From contig NZ_JAJAVG010000003.1 in NCBI RefSeq assembly GCF_020531915.1, positions 186,001 through 250,000 of the forward strand: a DNA stretch of 64,000 nt, given 5' to 3'. The DNA is from Methylovorus mays. GTDB lineage: Bacteria; Pseudomonadota; Gammaproteobacteria; Burkholderiales; Methylophilaceae. The notes beneath the pieces are model-generated. The model was not told the DNA's origin and searched no databases. It saw nothing but the letters and a program-made list of their open reading frames with translations. How positions within the stretch are numbered: position 1 is the first letter of the stretch; each line of letters starts with the position of its first letter. The translations under genes and the position numbers were made by a program. Of this stretch, positions 43,884-53,138 are shown one piece after another.

Positions 43884-45350
43884 TTACGAAATAGCAGCAA
43901 TCGCCTTTTTCACGCCAGCAGCATAAGCCGGGTCGGCCTTTTCAAACTGGGCCAGTACACGGGCCTGAATATCCGCATTGGCTTGCGACAAACCGCCGGC
44001 AATGTTGTTGAACAACTGTTGCTTCTGATCGTCGTTCATCAAGCGGAAGAGGTCACCGGCCTGCGTGTAATAGTCTTCCTGGCTCTGGTCGTGGTAGCCA
44101 ATCCATGCCTGTTCCAATACCGGCATCGGCGGTGGCGCAAATTCCGCTGCGGGTACTGGTGCACCTTCGGCTGCACGGTCATTCGGGTAGAAATTCGGCG
44201 AACCGAGGAAGACGTTTTCATGACCATGTGCCGGGCAACCCATGCCGGCCATGGCGCCATCGCGCTGGTAATGGTTGACCGGACAACGCGGGGCATTTAC
44301 CGGCAACTGGTTGGCGTTAACACCCACGCGGTAGCGATGTGCATCCTGATACGCCAGCAAGCGGGCTTGCAACATCTTGTCCGGCGAAGCGCCTACACCA
44401 GGCACAAGATTGCTGGGGGCGAAGGCGGCTTGTTCGGTTTCGGCAAAGTAGTTGCGTACATTCCGGTTCAATTCCAGCTGACCAATCTCGATCAAGGGGA
44501 AATCCTTGTGCGGCCAGATCTTGGTCAAGTCGAACGGGTTGATGTGATAACCCTTTGCTTCTGCTTCCGACATGATCTGCAATTTCACTGTCCAGCTGGG
44601 GAAATCACCGCGATCAATCGCATCCACCAGATCCTGCTGGGCACCAAACGCTGGCATCTTGGCGGCTTCTTCATTGGTCAGGGTTTTGATGCCCTGATTG
44701 GTCTTGAAGTGCCACTTGATCCAGTAGCGCTGGCCATCCTTGTTCCAGAAGCTCAGCGTGTGTGAGCTGAAGCCGTGCACGTGGCGATACGAAGCCGGGA
44801 TGCCACGGTCCGACATCAGGATGGTCATCTGATGCAAGGATTGGGGATGATTGGCCCAGAATTCGAAGGCATTGGCTGGATTGGGCAAATTGGTGCGCGG
44901 GTCTTTTTTCTGGCTGTGGATGAAGTCCGGAAACTTGATCGGGTCATTCAAAAAGAACACGGGCGTATTGTTGCCCACAATATCCAGGTTGCCTTGCGGT
45001 GTGTAAAACTTCACGGCAAAGCCTCGGGGATCACGCGCATAGTCGCTGGAATCCTGACCGCCACCTACGGTAGAGAAGCGCAAGAATACTTCGGTCTTTT
45101 GCCCCACATCCTGCAAGAAGCTGGCGATGGTGTAATCCTTGAGGCTTTTGCTCAAGGTGAAGGTGCCGTAAGCGCCGGTGCCGCGGGCATGCACTACGCG
45201 CTCGGGGATACGCTCACGGTTAAAGTGGGCCAGCTTTTCAAAAAGGTAGTGATTGTCAAAGGTCAGTGGGCCACGTGCCCCTACGCTGATGCTGTTGTTG
45301 TCATCGGGTACGGGAGCACCGGCTGAGGTGGTCAAGATGTCTTTGCTCAT
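43884..45350 (-). CDS. katA: Catalase (small-subunit, clade 3 type)
   Basis: The 488-residue monofunctional heme catalase decomposes hydrogen peroxide. RIPERVVHARGTGAYG carries the active-site histidine, FFLNDPIKFPDFIHSQK is family core and RLLAYQDAHRYRVG contains the heme-ligand tyrosine. The length matches clade 3. ATG 45350 follows GGAGAATGTA. It may counter peroxide formed by respiration, next to the bd oxidase genes. Confidence 0.96.
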   Translation of the reverse strand: MSKDILTTSAGAPVPDDNNSISVGARGPLTFDNHYLFEKLAHFNRERIPERVVHARGTGAYGTFTLSKSLKDYTIASFLQDVGQKTEVFLRFSTVGGGQDSSDYARDPRGFAVKFYTPQGNLDIVGNNTPVFFLNDPIKFPDFIHSQKKDPRTNLPNPANAFEFWANHPQSLHQMTILMSDRGIPASYRHVHGFSSHTLSFWNKDGQRYWIKWHFKTNQGIKTLTNEEAAKMPAFGAQQDLVDAIDRGDFPSWTVKLQIMSEAEAKGYHINPFDLTKIWPHKDFPLIEIGQLELNRNVRNYFAETEQAAFAPSNLVPGVGASPDKMLQARLLAYQDAHRYRVGVNANQLPVNAPRCPVNHYQRDGAMAGMGCPAHGHENVFLGSPNFYPNDRAAEGAPVPAAEFAPPPMPVLEQAWIGYHDQSQEDYYTQAGDLFRLMNDDQKQQLFNNIAGGLSQANADIQARVLAQFEKADPAYAAGVKKAIAAIS

Positions 45351-45497
45351 TACATTCTCCTTGTCTGGGTTGATAACCTGGCGGTGGCGCCTTGGTATGG
45401 GTGCCATAGTAATGAAAGTTTTCTGATATCTGAAGTTGATTGTTTTGATGCTATCAATAAGTAAAACTGATCAATAAAACCCTACCCTGCCGACTAT

Positions 45498-45533
45498 AAA
45501 AAAAGAAGGCGGTTTCTACTAGAGAAACCGCCC
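45498..45533 (-). terminator. Terminator of the cyd operon
   Basis: On the minus strand GGCGGTTTCT/AGAAACCGCC (10 bp) is followed by TTCTTTTTTT. It lies 50 bases after cydX. Confidence 0.9.
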
Positions 45534-45581
45534 ACAGCGGAGATGAATCCAGTGATGAATTGAAACGGCAGACCTGATTAG

Positions 45582-45692
45582 CTATTCAGTGTCCTGCTCT
45601 TCAAATGGCAGCTCGGATTCGAGCCACATGACATTGATGATGCCAAATGCCAGCGCCAGTCCGACGCCCAGTATCCAGGTGAAATACCACAT
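45582..45692 (-). CDS. cydX: Cytochrome bd small subunit CydX
   Basis: A 36-residue frame on the minus strand reads MWYFTWILGVGLALAF and then INVMWLESE, matching CydX/YbgT: a single helix beginning MWYF and ending in an acidic tail. CydX stabilises the heme environment of CydAB. It lies 11 bases after cydB with the ribosome site AAGGAG. It is too short for most gene callers. Confidence 0.92.
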   Translation of the reverse strand: MWYFTWILGVGLALAFGIINVMWLESELPFEEQDTE

Positions 45693-45703
45693 GTGCGTGC
45701 TCC

Positions 45704-46852
45704 TTAGTAGGCTGTATGCGAGTTATCGCGAATATGCTGTACCGTGATCTTGCCGCGCAATACGCGGAATACCCAGGAGGTATAGATCAGGATCAGTGGC
45801 AGGAAGATCAGGGTCACCACAAACATGATGCCCAGGGTTTTCTTGCTGGAGACGGCATCCCACAAGGTCAGGCTGCTCACCGGGTCGGTACTGGACGGCA
45901 TGATGAATGGAAACATGGAGAACCCGGCCGTGAGGATGATCCCTGCCAGCGCCAGGCTGCTGAAGACAAAGGCGCAGCGCTCCCATTTTTTGGCCGCACC
46001 CAGCAAGGCCAGTGCAATGCCCGCAAAGCCGACGGCAGGTGCCAACATCATCCAGGGATAGGTGCTGTAATTGCTGAGCCACGCTCCGGCGACTTTTTCA
46101 ACTGTTTTGTGTAGCGGGTTGATGGCGCTATTGACGTCTGGAATTTGCAGCAGTCTGTAACCTTCAATCCCGGCGGCCAGCCACAGGCCTGCCAACGCAA
46201 ACAGAATGGCACACGCGATGCCGCTGATGCGGGCCGCACGTGCAGCCCGCTTTTGCACGGGACCCTCGGTGCGCAATTGCAGGTAGATGGCGCCGTGCAT
46301 CAACAGCATGGTCAGACTGACCAGACCGCAGAGCAGGGCAAATGGGTTGAGCAGCGCCCAGAAACTGCCGGTATAAAACGAGCGCAGTGTGTCGTCGTAA
46401 TGGAAGGGCAGGCCCAGCAGCAGATTGCCAAAGGCTACGCCGAACACCAGGGATGGTACAAAGCCGCCGACAAACAAGGCCCAATCCCAGCCATTGCGCC
46501 AGGCCGGACTTTCCATCTTGCTGCGGTAATCAAAGCCTACCGGCCGGAAAAACAGGGCAAACAGCACTAGCAGCAAAGCTACATACAGGCCGGAGAACGC
46601 CGCAGCATACACCAGCGGCCATGCGGCAAAAATGGCGCCGCCTGCGGTAATCAGCCAGGTCTGGTTGCCTTCCCATACCGGGCCGACCGAGTTGATGATG
46701 ACACGACGCTCGTCGTCGGTTTTTCCCAGAAAGGGCAGCAAGGTAGTCACGCCCATGTCAAAGCCATCCATGATGGCAAAGCCAATCAGCAGTACGCCCA
46801 CAAACAGCCACCAGACCAGCTTGAGGGTTTGATAGTCGATGATCTCGCTCAT
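45704..46852 (-). CDS. cydB: Cytochrome bd ubiquinol oxidase subunit II
   Basis: The 382-residue subunit has eight or nine membrane helices. LIGFAIMDGFDMG, VGPVWEGNQTWLITAGGAIFA and GTSFALLNPFALL-like blocks are the CydB family core. It partners CydA in the oxidation of quinol by oxygen. It starts 9 bases after cydA with AAGGAAAAATC. Confidence 0.96.
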   Translation of the reverse strand: MSEIIDYQTLKLVWWLFVGVLLIGFAIMDGFDMGVTTLLPFLGKTDDERRVIINSVGPVWEGNQTWLITAGGAIFAAWPLVYAAAFSGLYVALLLVLFALFFRPVGFDYRSKMESPAWRNGWDWALFVGGFVPSLVFGVAFGNLLLGLPFHYDDTLRSFYTGSFWALLNPFALLCGLVSLTMLLMHGAIYLQLRTEGPVQKRAARAARISGIACAILFALAGLWLAAGIEGYRLLQIPDVNSAINPLHKTVEKVAGAWLSNYSTYPWMMLAPAVGFAGIALALLGAAKKWERCAFVFSSLALAGIILTAGFSMFPFIMPSSTDPVSSLTLWDAVSSKKTLGIMFVVTLIFLPLILIYTSWVFRVLRGKITVQHIRDNSHTAY

Positions 46853-46861
46853 GATTTTTCC

Positions 46862-48430
46862 TTAAGCAGTAGCACGCGATGAAACTTCAAAGTGATAGCG
46901 ACCGGTATGCAGGCTGGAAGGCCCAAGTCGCGCGTACTTGAACATCAGGAACAACTCGATCAGCAGAAGCAGGGTGTAGAAGCCAATAAAGCCGGCAATG
47001 CTGAAGTAGAGTTCACCCGGGTTCAGCGACGAGGTCGACAGATGTGTGGGCAGAATGCCGGAAATGGTCCATGGCTGGCGGCCCATCTCGGCTACTATCC
47101 AACCCATTTCGGCGGCAATCCATGGCACGGGGATCGCGACCACGGCCAGACGCAGCAGCCAGGTCTTGCTGGCAATGGTGCGTTTGGCCGAGTAATAAAA
47201 TGCAGCCCCCAGCATGAATAGCATCAGCACGCCCAGGCCCACCATGATGCGGAAACTCCAGAACAGCGCAAATACATTCGGAATGGTATCGGCGGCCGCC
47301 AGCTTCACTTGCTCATCTGTCGCATCGACCACATTCGGTGTGTATTTCTTCAGCAGCAGGCCATGGCCCAGGTCATCGCGCACGGCGTTAAACGCGGCAA
47401 CGGCTTCGGCGCTGGTATCGCCACTCTTCAGTTTCTGCAAGGCCGCGTATGCCACCATGCCGTTGCGGATGCGGTCTTCGTTTTCGCGCTTGATATCTAC
47501 CAGACCTGTCACCGGCTCATCCAGCGAGCGGGTGGCGATGATGCCCATCACGTAGGGTATCTTGACGGCGTAATCAGTGCGTTCTTCTTTCTGGTTGGGC
47601 AGGCCAAACAGGGTGAAGGAGGCCGGTGGCGGTTCGGTATGCCATTCGGCTTCCACGGCGGCCAGTTTTACCTTTTGCACTTCGCCGGTGGCATAGCCGG
47701 ATTCATCGCCCAGAATAATCACCGACAGGATGGAAGCGAGGCCAAATCCGGAGGCGACTGCGATCGAGCGCAAGGCAAATGCGGTATCGCGCTTTTTCAG
47801 CAGATACCACGATGAGATGCCCAGTACGAACATGGCGGCAGTGGTGTATCCGGCCGCCACGGTATGCACGAACTTGACCTGGGCTACGGGGTTGAACAGC
47901 AGATGCGCGAAATTCGTCATCTCCATGCGCATCGTTTCAAAGTTGAATTCAGCGCCCACCGGGTTCTGCATCCAGCCATTGGCAATCAGGATCCACAGTG
48001 CAGACAGATTGGAACCCAATGCCACCAGGAACGTAACGACCAGATGCTGCTTTTTGCTTAGACGATCCCAGCCGAAGAAAAACAGGCCGACAAACGTGGA
48101 CTCCAGGAAGAAAGCCATCAGGCCCTCGATCGCCAACGGCGCGCCGAAAATGTCACCGACATAATGCGAGTAGTACGCCCAGTTGGTACCAAACTGGAAT
48201 TCCATGGTGATGCCTGTGGTGACCCCCATGGCAAAGTTGATGCCGAACAACTTGCCCCAGAATTTAGTCATGTCGCGGTATACCTGCTTACCGGTCATCA
48301 CGTATACGGATTCCATGATCACCAGCATCCAGGAAAGCCCGAGGGTGAGAGGGACAAACAGGAAGTGGTAGAGTGCGGTGGCGCCAAATTGCAGCCTGGA
48401 AAGATCGACGACTTCAGCCGAGGGTAGCAT
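46862..48430 (-). CDS. cydA: Cytochrome bd ubiquinol oxidase subunit I
   Basis: The 522-residue heme subunit has [15 protein letters not shown] with heme-ligand histidine near residue 21, [36 protein letters not shown], and the quinol-loop/GRQPWTI region. It oxidises quinol and reduces oxygen with high affinity, without proton pumping and without copper, unlike heme-copper oxidases. The long Q-loop region suggests the L-subfamily, but this was not aligned. Confidence 0.96.
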   Translation of the reverse strand: MLPSAEVVDLSRLQFGATALYHFLFVPLTLGLSWMLVIMESVYVMTGKQVYRDMTKFWGKLFGINFAMGVTTGITMEFQFGTNWAYYSHYVGDIFGAPLAIEGLMAFFLESTFVGLFFFGWDRLSKKQHLVVTFLVALGSNLSALWILIANGWMQNPVGAEFNFETMRMEMTNFAHLLFNPVAQVKFVHTVAAGYTTAAMFVLGISSWYLLKKRDTAFALRSIAVASGFGLASILSVIILGDESGYATGEVQKVKLAAVEAEWHTEPPPASFTLFGLPNQKEERTDYAVKIPYVMGIIATRSLDEPVTGLVDIKRENEDRIRNGMVAYAALQKLKSGDTSAEAVAAFNAVRDDLGHGLLLKKYTPNVVDATDEQVKLAAADTIPNVFALFWSFRIMVGLGVLMLFMLGAAFYYSAKRTIASKTWLLRLAVVAIPVPWIAAEMGWIVAEMGRQPWTISGILPTHLSTSSLNPGELYFSIAGFIGFYTLLLLIELFLMFKYARLGPSSLHTGRYHFEVSSRATA

Positions 48431-48440
48431 CGCATGACTC

Positions 48441-48644
48441 CTATTTTGAGGTATTCATTATTATGCGGGTGACCGCCGCCTGCCTGTCCTGCTTGGCAAT
48501 GGGGTGAGAAAAACAGGCCCACCACAGCAGATAAAGCAGGACGATTTTGGCGACCAGGATCACCGTAATCTCTATGGCCAGACGACTATATTGGCGGTTA
48601 GCCTTGAGTGACGACAGATGCGATATCCAGCGGTTTTTCATCAT
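48441..48644 (-). CDS. cydP: Small membrane protein CydP, first gene of the cyd operon
   Basis: The 67-residue protein has one membrane helix, [22 protein letters not shown], with the CydP pattern VAKxVLLYLxW..FSHP. CydP is a proposed small subunit of bd oxidase in betaproteobacteria. It precedes cydA by 10 bases and is co-directional. No strong ribosome site is visible. Confidence 0.8.
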   Translation of the reverse strand: MMKNRWISHLSSLKANRQYSRLAIEITVILVAKIVLLYLLWWACFSHPIAKQDRQAAVTRIIMNTSK

Positions 48645-48781
48645 TCAGCATAGTAGTTTGGCCAGGGTTATTATAATAGGCCTTTTTTAAATATGGTTAT
48701 TAATTTGGCCTTATTTTGGAGTGTATAAATTAAATATATCAATGGTTTATTTTTGATATATTTATCGGTAATACAAGCCGC
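48645..48781 (-). promoter_or_regulatory. AT-rich cyd operon control region
   Basis: The 137 bases between regA and cydP are much richer in AT than the rest. On the minus strand TATAAT (48675-48670) is a -10 box without a -35, as expected of activated promoters. Half-sites like TTGATATAT at 48753-48761 and ATATATCAA recall FNR, but no full TTGAT-N4-ATCAA is present. Oxygen control is likely by context. Confidence 0.5.
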
Positions 48782-49327
48782 TTATTGCCTGGTCGGGTGT
48801 TTGTTCAATTTGCGTTGCAAGGTGCGCCTGTGCATGTTGAGACTGCGCGCCGTGGCCGAGATATTGCCGTCATGTTCTTTCAACACGCGTTGTATATGTT
48901 CCCATTCCATGCGGTCTACCGATAATGGATTGGCAGCCAGCGGGATATGCTCGTCCGCTTCCTTGCGGTGCAGCGCCTGCATGATTTCATCGGCATCGGC
49001 GGGTTTTGCCAGATAGTAGGTCGCGCCCAGCTTGACTGCTTCAACGGCTGTCGCAATGCTGGCATATCCGGTCAGCACGACGATGCGGGTTTCTTCATCC
49101 AGTGCTTTCAGATGCCGTATCAGCGTCAAACCGGAGTCGCCAGGCATCTTGAGGTCCAGCACGGCATATTCGGGCGGATTTTCGGCTGCCATGGCAATGG
49201 CTTGTGCCGCATCGTGCGCCACGCTGACGGCAAAGCCGCGCCGCGTCATGGCGCGCGCCAGTACCTGGGTAAAGGTTTCGTCGTCGTCCACCAGCAGCAG
49301 GCTGGGGAGTTCGTCCATATTGGTCAT
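48782..49327 (-). CDS. regA: RegA/PrrA/ActR-type response regulator
   Basis: The 181-residue regulator has a receiver domain with phosphoacceptor D58 (AVLDLKMPGDSG), and acidic VDDDETFTQVLARAM. The C-terminal Fis-like helix-turn-helix EWEHIQRVLKEHDGNISATARSLNMHRRTLQRKL is that of RegA/PrrA/ActR, global redox regulators. It overlaps its kinase gene by 4 bases, is downstream of it, and precedes the cyd operon on the same strand. It is a likely binder of the two 17-bp palindromes at 50794 and 55060. Confidence 0.9.
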   Translation of the reverse strand: MTNMDELPSLLLVDDDETFTQVLARAMTRRGFAVSVAHDAAQAIAMAAENPPEYAVLDLKMPGDSGLTLIRHLKALDEETRIVVLTGYASIATAVEAVKLGATYYLAKPADADEIMQALHRKEADEHIPLAANPLSVDRMEWEHIQRVLKEHDGNISATARSLNMHRRTLQRKLNKHPTRQ

Positions 49328-50706
49328 GCGGGTAACAGCCTTTTCAGGGGCAGGCTGACGCTGGTGAGCGTGCCGCCCTGTTCACGGTTGCTGAATTGCA
49401 GTTGACCACCCAGGCGCTCAATCACGGATTTAGCCAGAAACACACCTAGCCCCAGGCCGCCCACGCTTTCCCTGTCTGCGGAGGTGTGCATGCTGGATTC
49501 CAGATGCACTGCCGCCTTGGTGGTGAATCCCGGCTCGCCCAGCCGTGCTTGCGCCACACTATTCAGCCCCGGGCCATTATCGGCGATCTGCAAATCCAGC
49601 CAATCGGCCCGCCAGCGGGCGTTCACGCTGATGCCATCCGGCGAGGCATCGCCCGCATTATCCAGCAGGTTGCATATCGCCTGCCCCAGGGCGCGATCAG
49701 CCACAATCTGCGGCGCGGGGTTACTGCCTTGCAGATCCAGCGCCAGCGGAATGGCGGGGCGCATATCCTGCCAACGGCTGAAGGTATCCTGCAAAAACGC
49801 ATCCAGCGGACGACTCAGCCCTGCCTCGGCACGCAACTCGCCCGCCGAGCCAGAGAGCGAAGACAAAATGCCCTTGCAGCGCGTGATCTCCTTGCGCAAC
49901 AGCTCCAGCGATTCTGTCAGCTCGGCATTATCTGTATGGGTTTGCCGTAGCTCCTCGGTGACCACCGCCATGGTGGCGAGTGGTGTGCCAAGCTCATGTG
50001 CAGCCCCGGCTGCCAGGGCACCGAGCGCGAGCATGCGCTCACTTTCCAGTGCCTGTTCCCGGGCTTCTGCCATCAATCGATCATACTCGCGCAGGCTGCG
50101 TGCCATGCGTTCGACAAAAATGGCGATGACACTGGCAGACACCACAAAGCCTGCCCACATGCCGACCAGATGCACGCTGAATCCGCTCTGGCTGGCATGC
50201 ATGTGCATCATGTGCATGTCCATATCCATCTTGGACATGTCCATGCCTGGCATCATGGTCGGCATGGCCGAAGGTAGCGGCTGATACCAGAACATCAGGC
50301 TGCTGTAGCAGCCAATTGCCAGTGAGGCGATCAGCCAGACAAAGCGGGAGGGCAGGGCGACGGCCGCGACAATGAGCGGCAGCAGATACATCCAGACAAA
50401 GGGGTTGGTGTAGCCGCCCGCCTTGTAAAACAGCACAGTGAGCACGCCCATATCCAGGAGCAGCTGCATCAATAATTCAATGTCGGATACCGGCATGGGG
50501 TGACGCAAACGCCACCAAGTCATGCCATTCAGCATCAACATCAGCAGCATGGCGCCCACCACGGTATGCATGGGCAGCGCCACATCGTAATACAGCATGG
50601 CTATGGCAGCGGCGGCGCCCAGCACCACGGTCATGACCAGTCGCAGCCTGAGCAGGCGGCGTAGATTGGTGCTGGTGGCAAGCGAGGATGATGTGGACGC
50701 GAACAT
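49324..50706 (-). CDS. regB: RegB/PrrB-type sensor histidine kinase with Met/His-rich periplasmic loop
   Basis: The 460-residue kinase has six membrane helices, the RegB quinone motif GGYTNPF at 97-103, H-box AAHELGTPLATM with H237, and a C-terminal ATPase with NLLDNAGDASPDG and GGLGLGVFL. Between helices 5 and 6, residues 148-170 contain 11 Met and 3 His; this segment is expected in the periplasm. RegB proteins sense the quinone pool; here no cysteine is seen in the linker that carries the redox cysteine in Rhodobacter. The start is ATG 50706. It is divergent from a TonB receptor gene. Confidence 0.88.
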   Translation of the reverse strand: MFASTSSSLATSTNLRRLLRLRLVMTVVLGAAAAIAMLYYDVALPMHTVVGAMLLMLMLNGMTWWRLRHPMPVSDIELLMQLLLDMGVLTVLFYKAGGYTNPFVWMYLLPLIVAAVALPSRFVWLIASLAIGCYSSLMFWYQPLPSAMPTMMPGMDMSKMDMDMHMMHMHASQSGFSVHLVGMWAGFVVSASVIAIFVERMARSLREYDRLMAEAREQALESERMLALGALAAGAAHELGTPLATMAVVTEELRQTHTDNAELTESLELLRKEITRCKGILSSLSGSAGELRAEAGLSRPLDAFLQDTFSRWQDMRPAIPLALDLQGSNPAPQIVADRALGQAICNLLDNAGDASPDGISVNARWRADWLDLQIADNGPGLNSVAQARLGEPGFTTKAAVHLESSMHTSADRESVGGLGLGVFLAKSVIERLGGQLQFSNREQGGTLTSVSLPLKRLLPA

Positions 50707-50736
50707 GCCGGGGATTCTAACCCAAGTTGCCAGCGC

Positions 50737-50763
50737 CCCGCTGCGGCAAATTGCCACAGCGGG
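50737..50763. repeat. 27-bp near-perfect palindrome
   Basis: Thirteen-base arms (50737-50749 and 50751-50763) pair around a single centre base with one mismatch. It lies in the 140-base space between regB and the TonB receptor gene. There is no T run, so it is unlikely to be a terminator. Confidence 0.7.
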
Positions 50764-50793
50764 CTTGCTGTATGTGGGCCAGAGGGCGATGGG

Positions 50794-50810
50794 TGCGACA
50801 ACATGTCGCA
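50794..50810. promoter_or_regulatory. Palindromic operator TGCGACA-N3-TGTCGCA, copy 1
   Basis: TGCGACAACATGTCGCA is a perfect 7+3+7 palindrome. It resembles the RegA/RegR box GNGRCRTTNNGNCGC, as I recall it: 10 of 11 defined bases on the minus strand. It ends 23 bases before the -10 box at 50834, so it covers the -35 region and would fit an activator. Confidence 0.75.
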
Positions 50811-50833
50811 TGGTGGCGGCGTGTGGCAGACCC

Positions 50834-50839
50834 TACAAT
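50834..50839 (+). promoter_or_regulatory. -10 box of the first TonB receptor operon
   Basis: TACAAT (5 of 6) with TGGTGG as the only -35 candidate. The expected transcript start is at about 50846, only one base before the ATG, so the mRNA may be leaderless. Confidence 0.5.
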
Positions 50840-50846
50840 TTCGGGC

Positions 50847-53126
50847 ATGAAAACAACTGCCTGCATCACTCACTCGCTCGTCTGCGCGGCCCTGGCCATT
50901 GGAGCGGGGCCTGCACATGCCGACCATAACGAAACCGTGGTGCTGGACCCGCTGGAGGTGACGGCTACGCGCAGTGTAACCGACAGCAACCAGCGCGCAC
51001 CCGCCGTGATTGAAAGCGTGACCGCGCAACAGATTGCCGAGACCACCAACGCCGCCACTGCCGCCGAAACCATTAAATACCTGCCCAGCCTGCAAGTGCG
51101 CGAGCGCTATATTGGTGACCGCAACGGCATTATCGCCAGCCGTACGGCGGGTACCCTTTCCAGCGCGCAGACACTGCTGTATGCCGATGGCATTCTGCTA
51201 TCCAACCTGCTGGGCAATTCCTACGCCTATCCGCCGCGCTGGGGCACGGTGTCGCCGGAAGAAATCCAGCAGGTGGATGTCATGTACGGACCGTACTCCT
51301 CGCTTTATGCGGGGAATTCCATGGGCGGCGTGGTGAATATCCAGACGCGCATGCCGCAAAAATTTGAAGCGCATGCCAACATGCAATGGTTCATGCAACG
51401 TTTCGATCTCTACGGCACCCAGCAGAACAACGAGGGCAAGCATGCCAGCGCTTCCGTCGGTAATCGCATCAACGACCTTTCTTTCTGGCTGGGCGTGGAT
51501 CATCTGGATACCTGGGGCCAGCCCATGCAATTTGCCGTGGCAACTGCCACCACGGGTGGTGCAGGCACAGCGGTGACCGGCGCGTATCGTGATGTCAGCG
51601 AAAAAGGCGTTTCCCGCCTGGTGTTTGGCGCCTATGGCATAGACCACTCGGTGCAGGATAACCTGAAGCTCAAGCTGGCCTATGACATCAGCCCCAGCCT
51701 GCAGGCGCGTTATACCGTGGGCCTGTGGCAGCTGGATTCCGATACCCGGGTGGACAGCTATCTGCGCACCGCCAGCGGCGCGGCGTTTTACAACGGTAAC
51801 GTCAGCATCGGCGGCAATACTTACAGCGTGCGTGGCCTCAACCCCACGGCTTCCAACAGCGTGCATCTCATGCAGGCCTTGCAGTTGCAATCGAAGGCGG
51901 ATGGCGGCTGGCAATGGCAGCTCGGCCTTTCTGATTACCGTTACAACCGCGATGAAAGCCGTACCTCGACAGCGTCCAATCCCACCCTGAGCAGCGTGGG
52001 AACAGTGCAGGACATGCAGGGTACCGGCTGGACGGCCGCTGATGCCCAGGGCACTTTAAGCAAAGGTGCCCATCAGTTGGATGTGGGCTACCACATTGAT
52101 CACTACGCCTTGCGCAGCGTGACGGATAACGCCAGCGACTGGAGCAGCGCTACCACCACCACACGCAACAGTGCTTCGCGCGGCGACACCATGACGCAGG
52201 CACTGTATGTACAGGACGCCTGGCGTTTGGCCCCACGCTGGAAGCTGACAACGGGGGGGCGCTATGAATACTGGCGCGCATGGAATGGGCAGAATCAGGC
52301 CACGGTGGGCGGTAGCCTGCAAACCAGCGATTACGCAGATATGCAGGAGCACGCATTTTCGCCCAAGCTGGCCCTGAGCTTTGAGCCGGCGCCCGCCTGG
52401 GGATTTAACGCCGCCCTGGGGCGTGCCTATCGCTTTCCTACGGTGAGCGAGCTGTTCCAGAGCATTACCAGTGGCAGCAACCTGGTGCAGGGGAATCCTG
52501 ACTTGCAGCCCGAGCGGGTGCTGTCGGCCGAGCTTTCTGCCGAGCGGCGCTTTGCCAAAGGCTATCTGCGTGCCACCCTGTTTCAGGAAAACAAGCACGA
52601 TGCCTTGATCTCGCAAACCGTTACTAACGGGGTTAGTGCCTGTGGCAGCGCCACCTGTAGCTTTATCCAGAATGTGGACCTGGTGCGTACCCGTGGCATT
52701 GAGCTCGCCACGCAATGGCAGGATGTGTTTGTTCACGGGCTGGACCTGGGTGGCAGCCTGACCATGACCGAAGCGGAAATTTTGCGCAACAGCGCCAACC
52801 CAGATACCGAAGGCAATCGCCCGCCGCGCATCCCCAATGCCGTAGCCAAAGCAGTGGCGACCTATCATCAGGGGCAGGCGCTTACCTATAGCCTGGCATT
52901 GCGCTACAGCGGTCGCCAGTACACCTACCTCGACAACAGCGACAGCAACCCCGATACCTATGGCGGCGCCAGCCATTTCTTTTTTGTGGATGTGCGCATG
53001 GCCTACAAATTTGCTGACCGCTGGACAGCGGCCCTGGGCATCGATAATCTCAACAACGACAAGGCCTATGTGTTTCACCCCTATCCGCAACGCACGGCCT
53101 TTGCCCAACTCAAGTTTGATTACTGA
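50847..53126 (+). CDS. TonB-dependent outer-membrane receptor
   Basis: The 759-residue receptor has a signal peptide ending at AHADHNE, a TonB-box-like ETVVLDPLEVTATR, a plug domain (TAAETIKYLPSLQVRERYIG; GPYSSLYAGNSMGGVVNIQTR) and a long beta-barrel ending in aromatic FDY. An exposed loop has a cysteine pair, SACGSATCSF. The substrate is not evident, but a copper or metal complex is likely from context: the shared palindrome with the OprC-like gene, the His- and Cys-rich companion protein downstream and the divergent Met-rich kinase. It is expressed towards the beta-propeller gene, 12 bases away. Confidence 0.93.
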   Translation: MKTTACITHSLVCAALAIGAGPAHADHNETVVLDPLEVTATRSVTDSNQRAPAVIESVTAQQIAETTNAATAAETIKYLPSLQVRERYIGDRNGIIASRTAGTLSSAQTLLYADGILLSNLLGNSYAYPPRWGTVSPEEIQQVDVMYGPYSSLYAGNSMGGVVNIQTRMPQKFEAHANMQWFMQRFDLYGTQQNNEGKHASASVGNRINDLSFWLGVDHLDTWGQPMQFAVATATTGGAGTAVTGAYRDVSEKGVSRLVFGAYGIDHSVQDNLKLKLAYDISPSLQARYTVGLWQLDSDTRVDSYLRTASGAAFYNGNVSIGGNTYSVRGLNPTASNSVHLMQALQLQSKADGGWQWQLGLSDYRYNRDESRTSTASNPTLSSVGTVQDMQGTGWTAADAQGTLSKGAHQLDVGYHIDHYALRSVTDNASDWSSATTTTRNSASRGDTMTQALYVQDAWRLAPRWKLTTGGRYEYWRAWNGQNQATVGGSLQTSDYADMQEHAFSPKLALSFEPAPAWGFNAALGRAYRFPTVSELFQSITSGSNLVQGNPDLQPERVLSAELSAERRFAKGYLRATLFQENKHDALISQTVTNGVSACGSATCSFIQNVDLVRTRGIELATQWQDVFVHGLDLGGSLTMTEAEILRNSANPDTEGNRPPRIPNAVAKAVATYHQGQALTYSLALRYSGRQYTYLDNSDSNPDTYGGASHFFFVDVRMAYKFADRWTAALGIDNLNNDKAYVFHPYPQRTAFAQLKFDY

Positions 53127-53138
53127 TAATGGATTTGC

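Noticed and set aside
45351-45497. OxyR-like ATAG-N7 repeats upstream of katA
   Set aside because: Only one or two tetramers fit; spacing and symmetry are too poor to claim an OxyR site.
48720-48770. FNR/ANR box upstream of cydP
   Set aside because: Only half-sites (TTGAT or ATCAA) are present in very AT-rich DNA, so a chance match is likely.
50737-50763. Palindrome as a terminator
   Set aside because: No T run follows on either strand.
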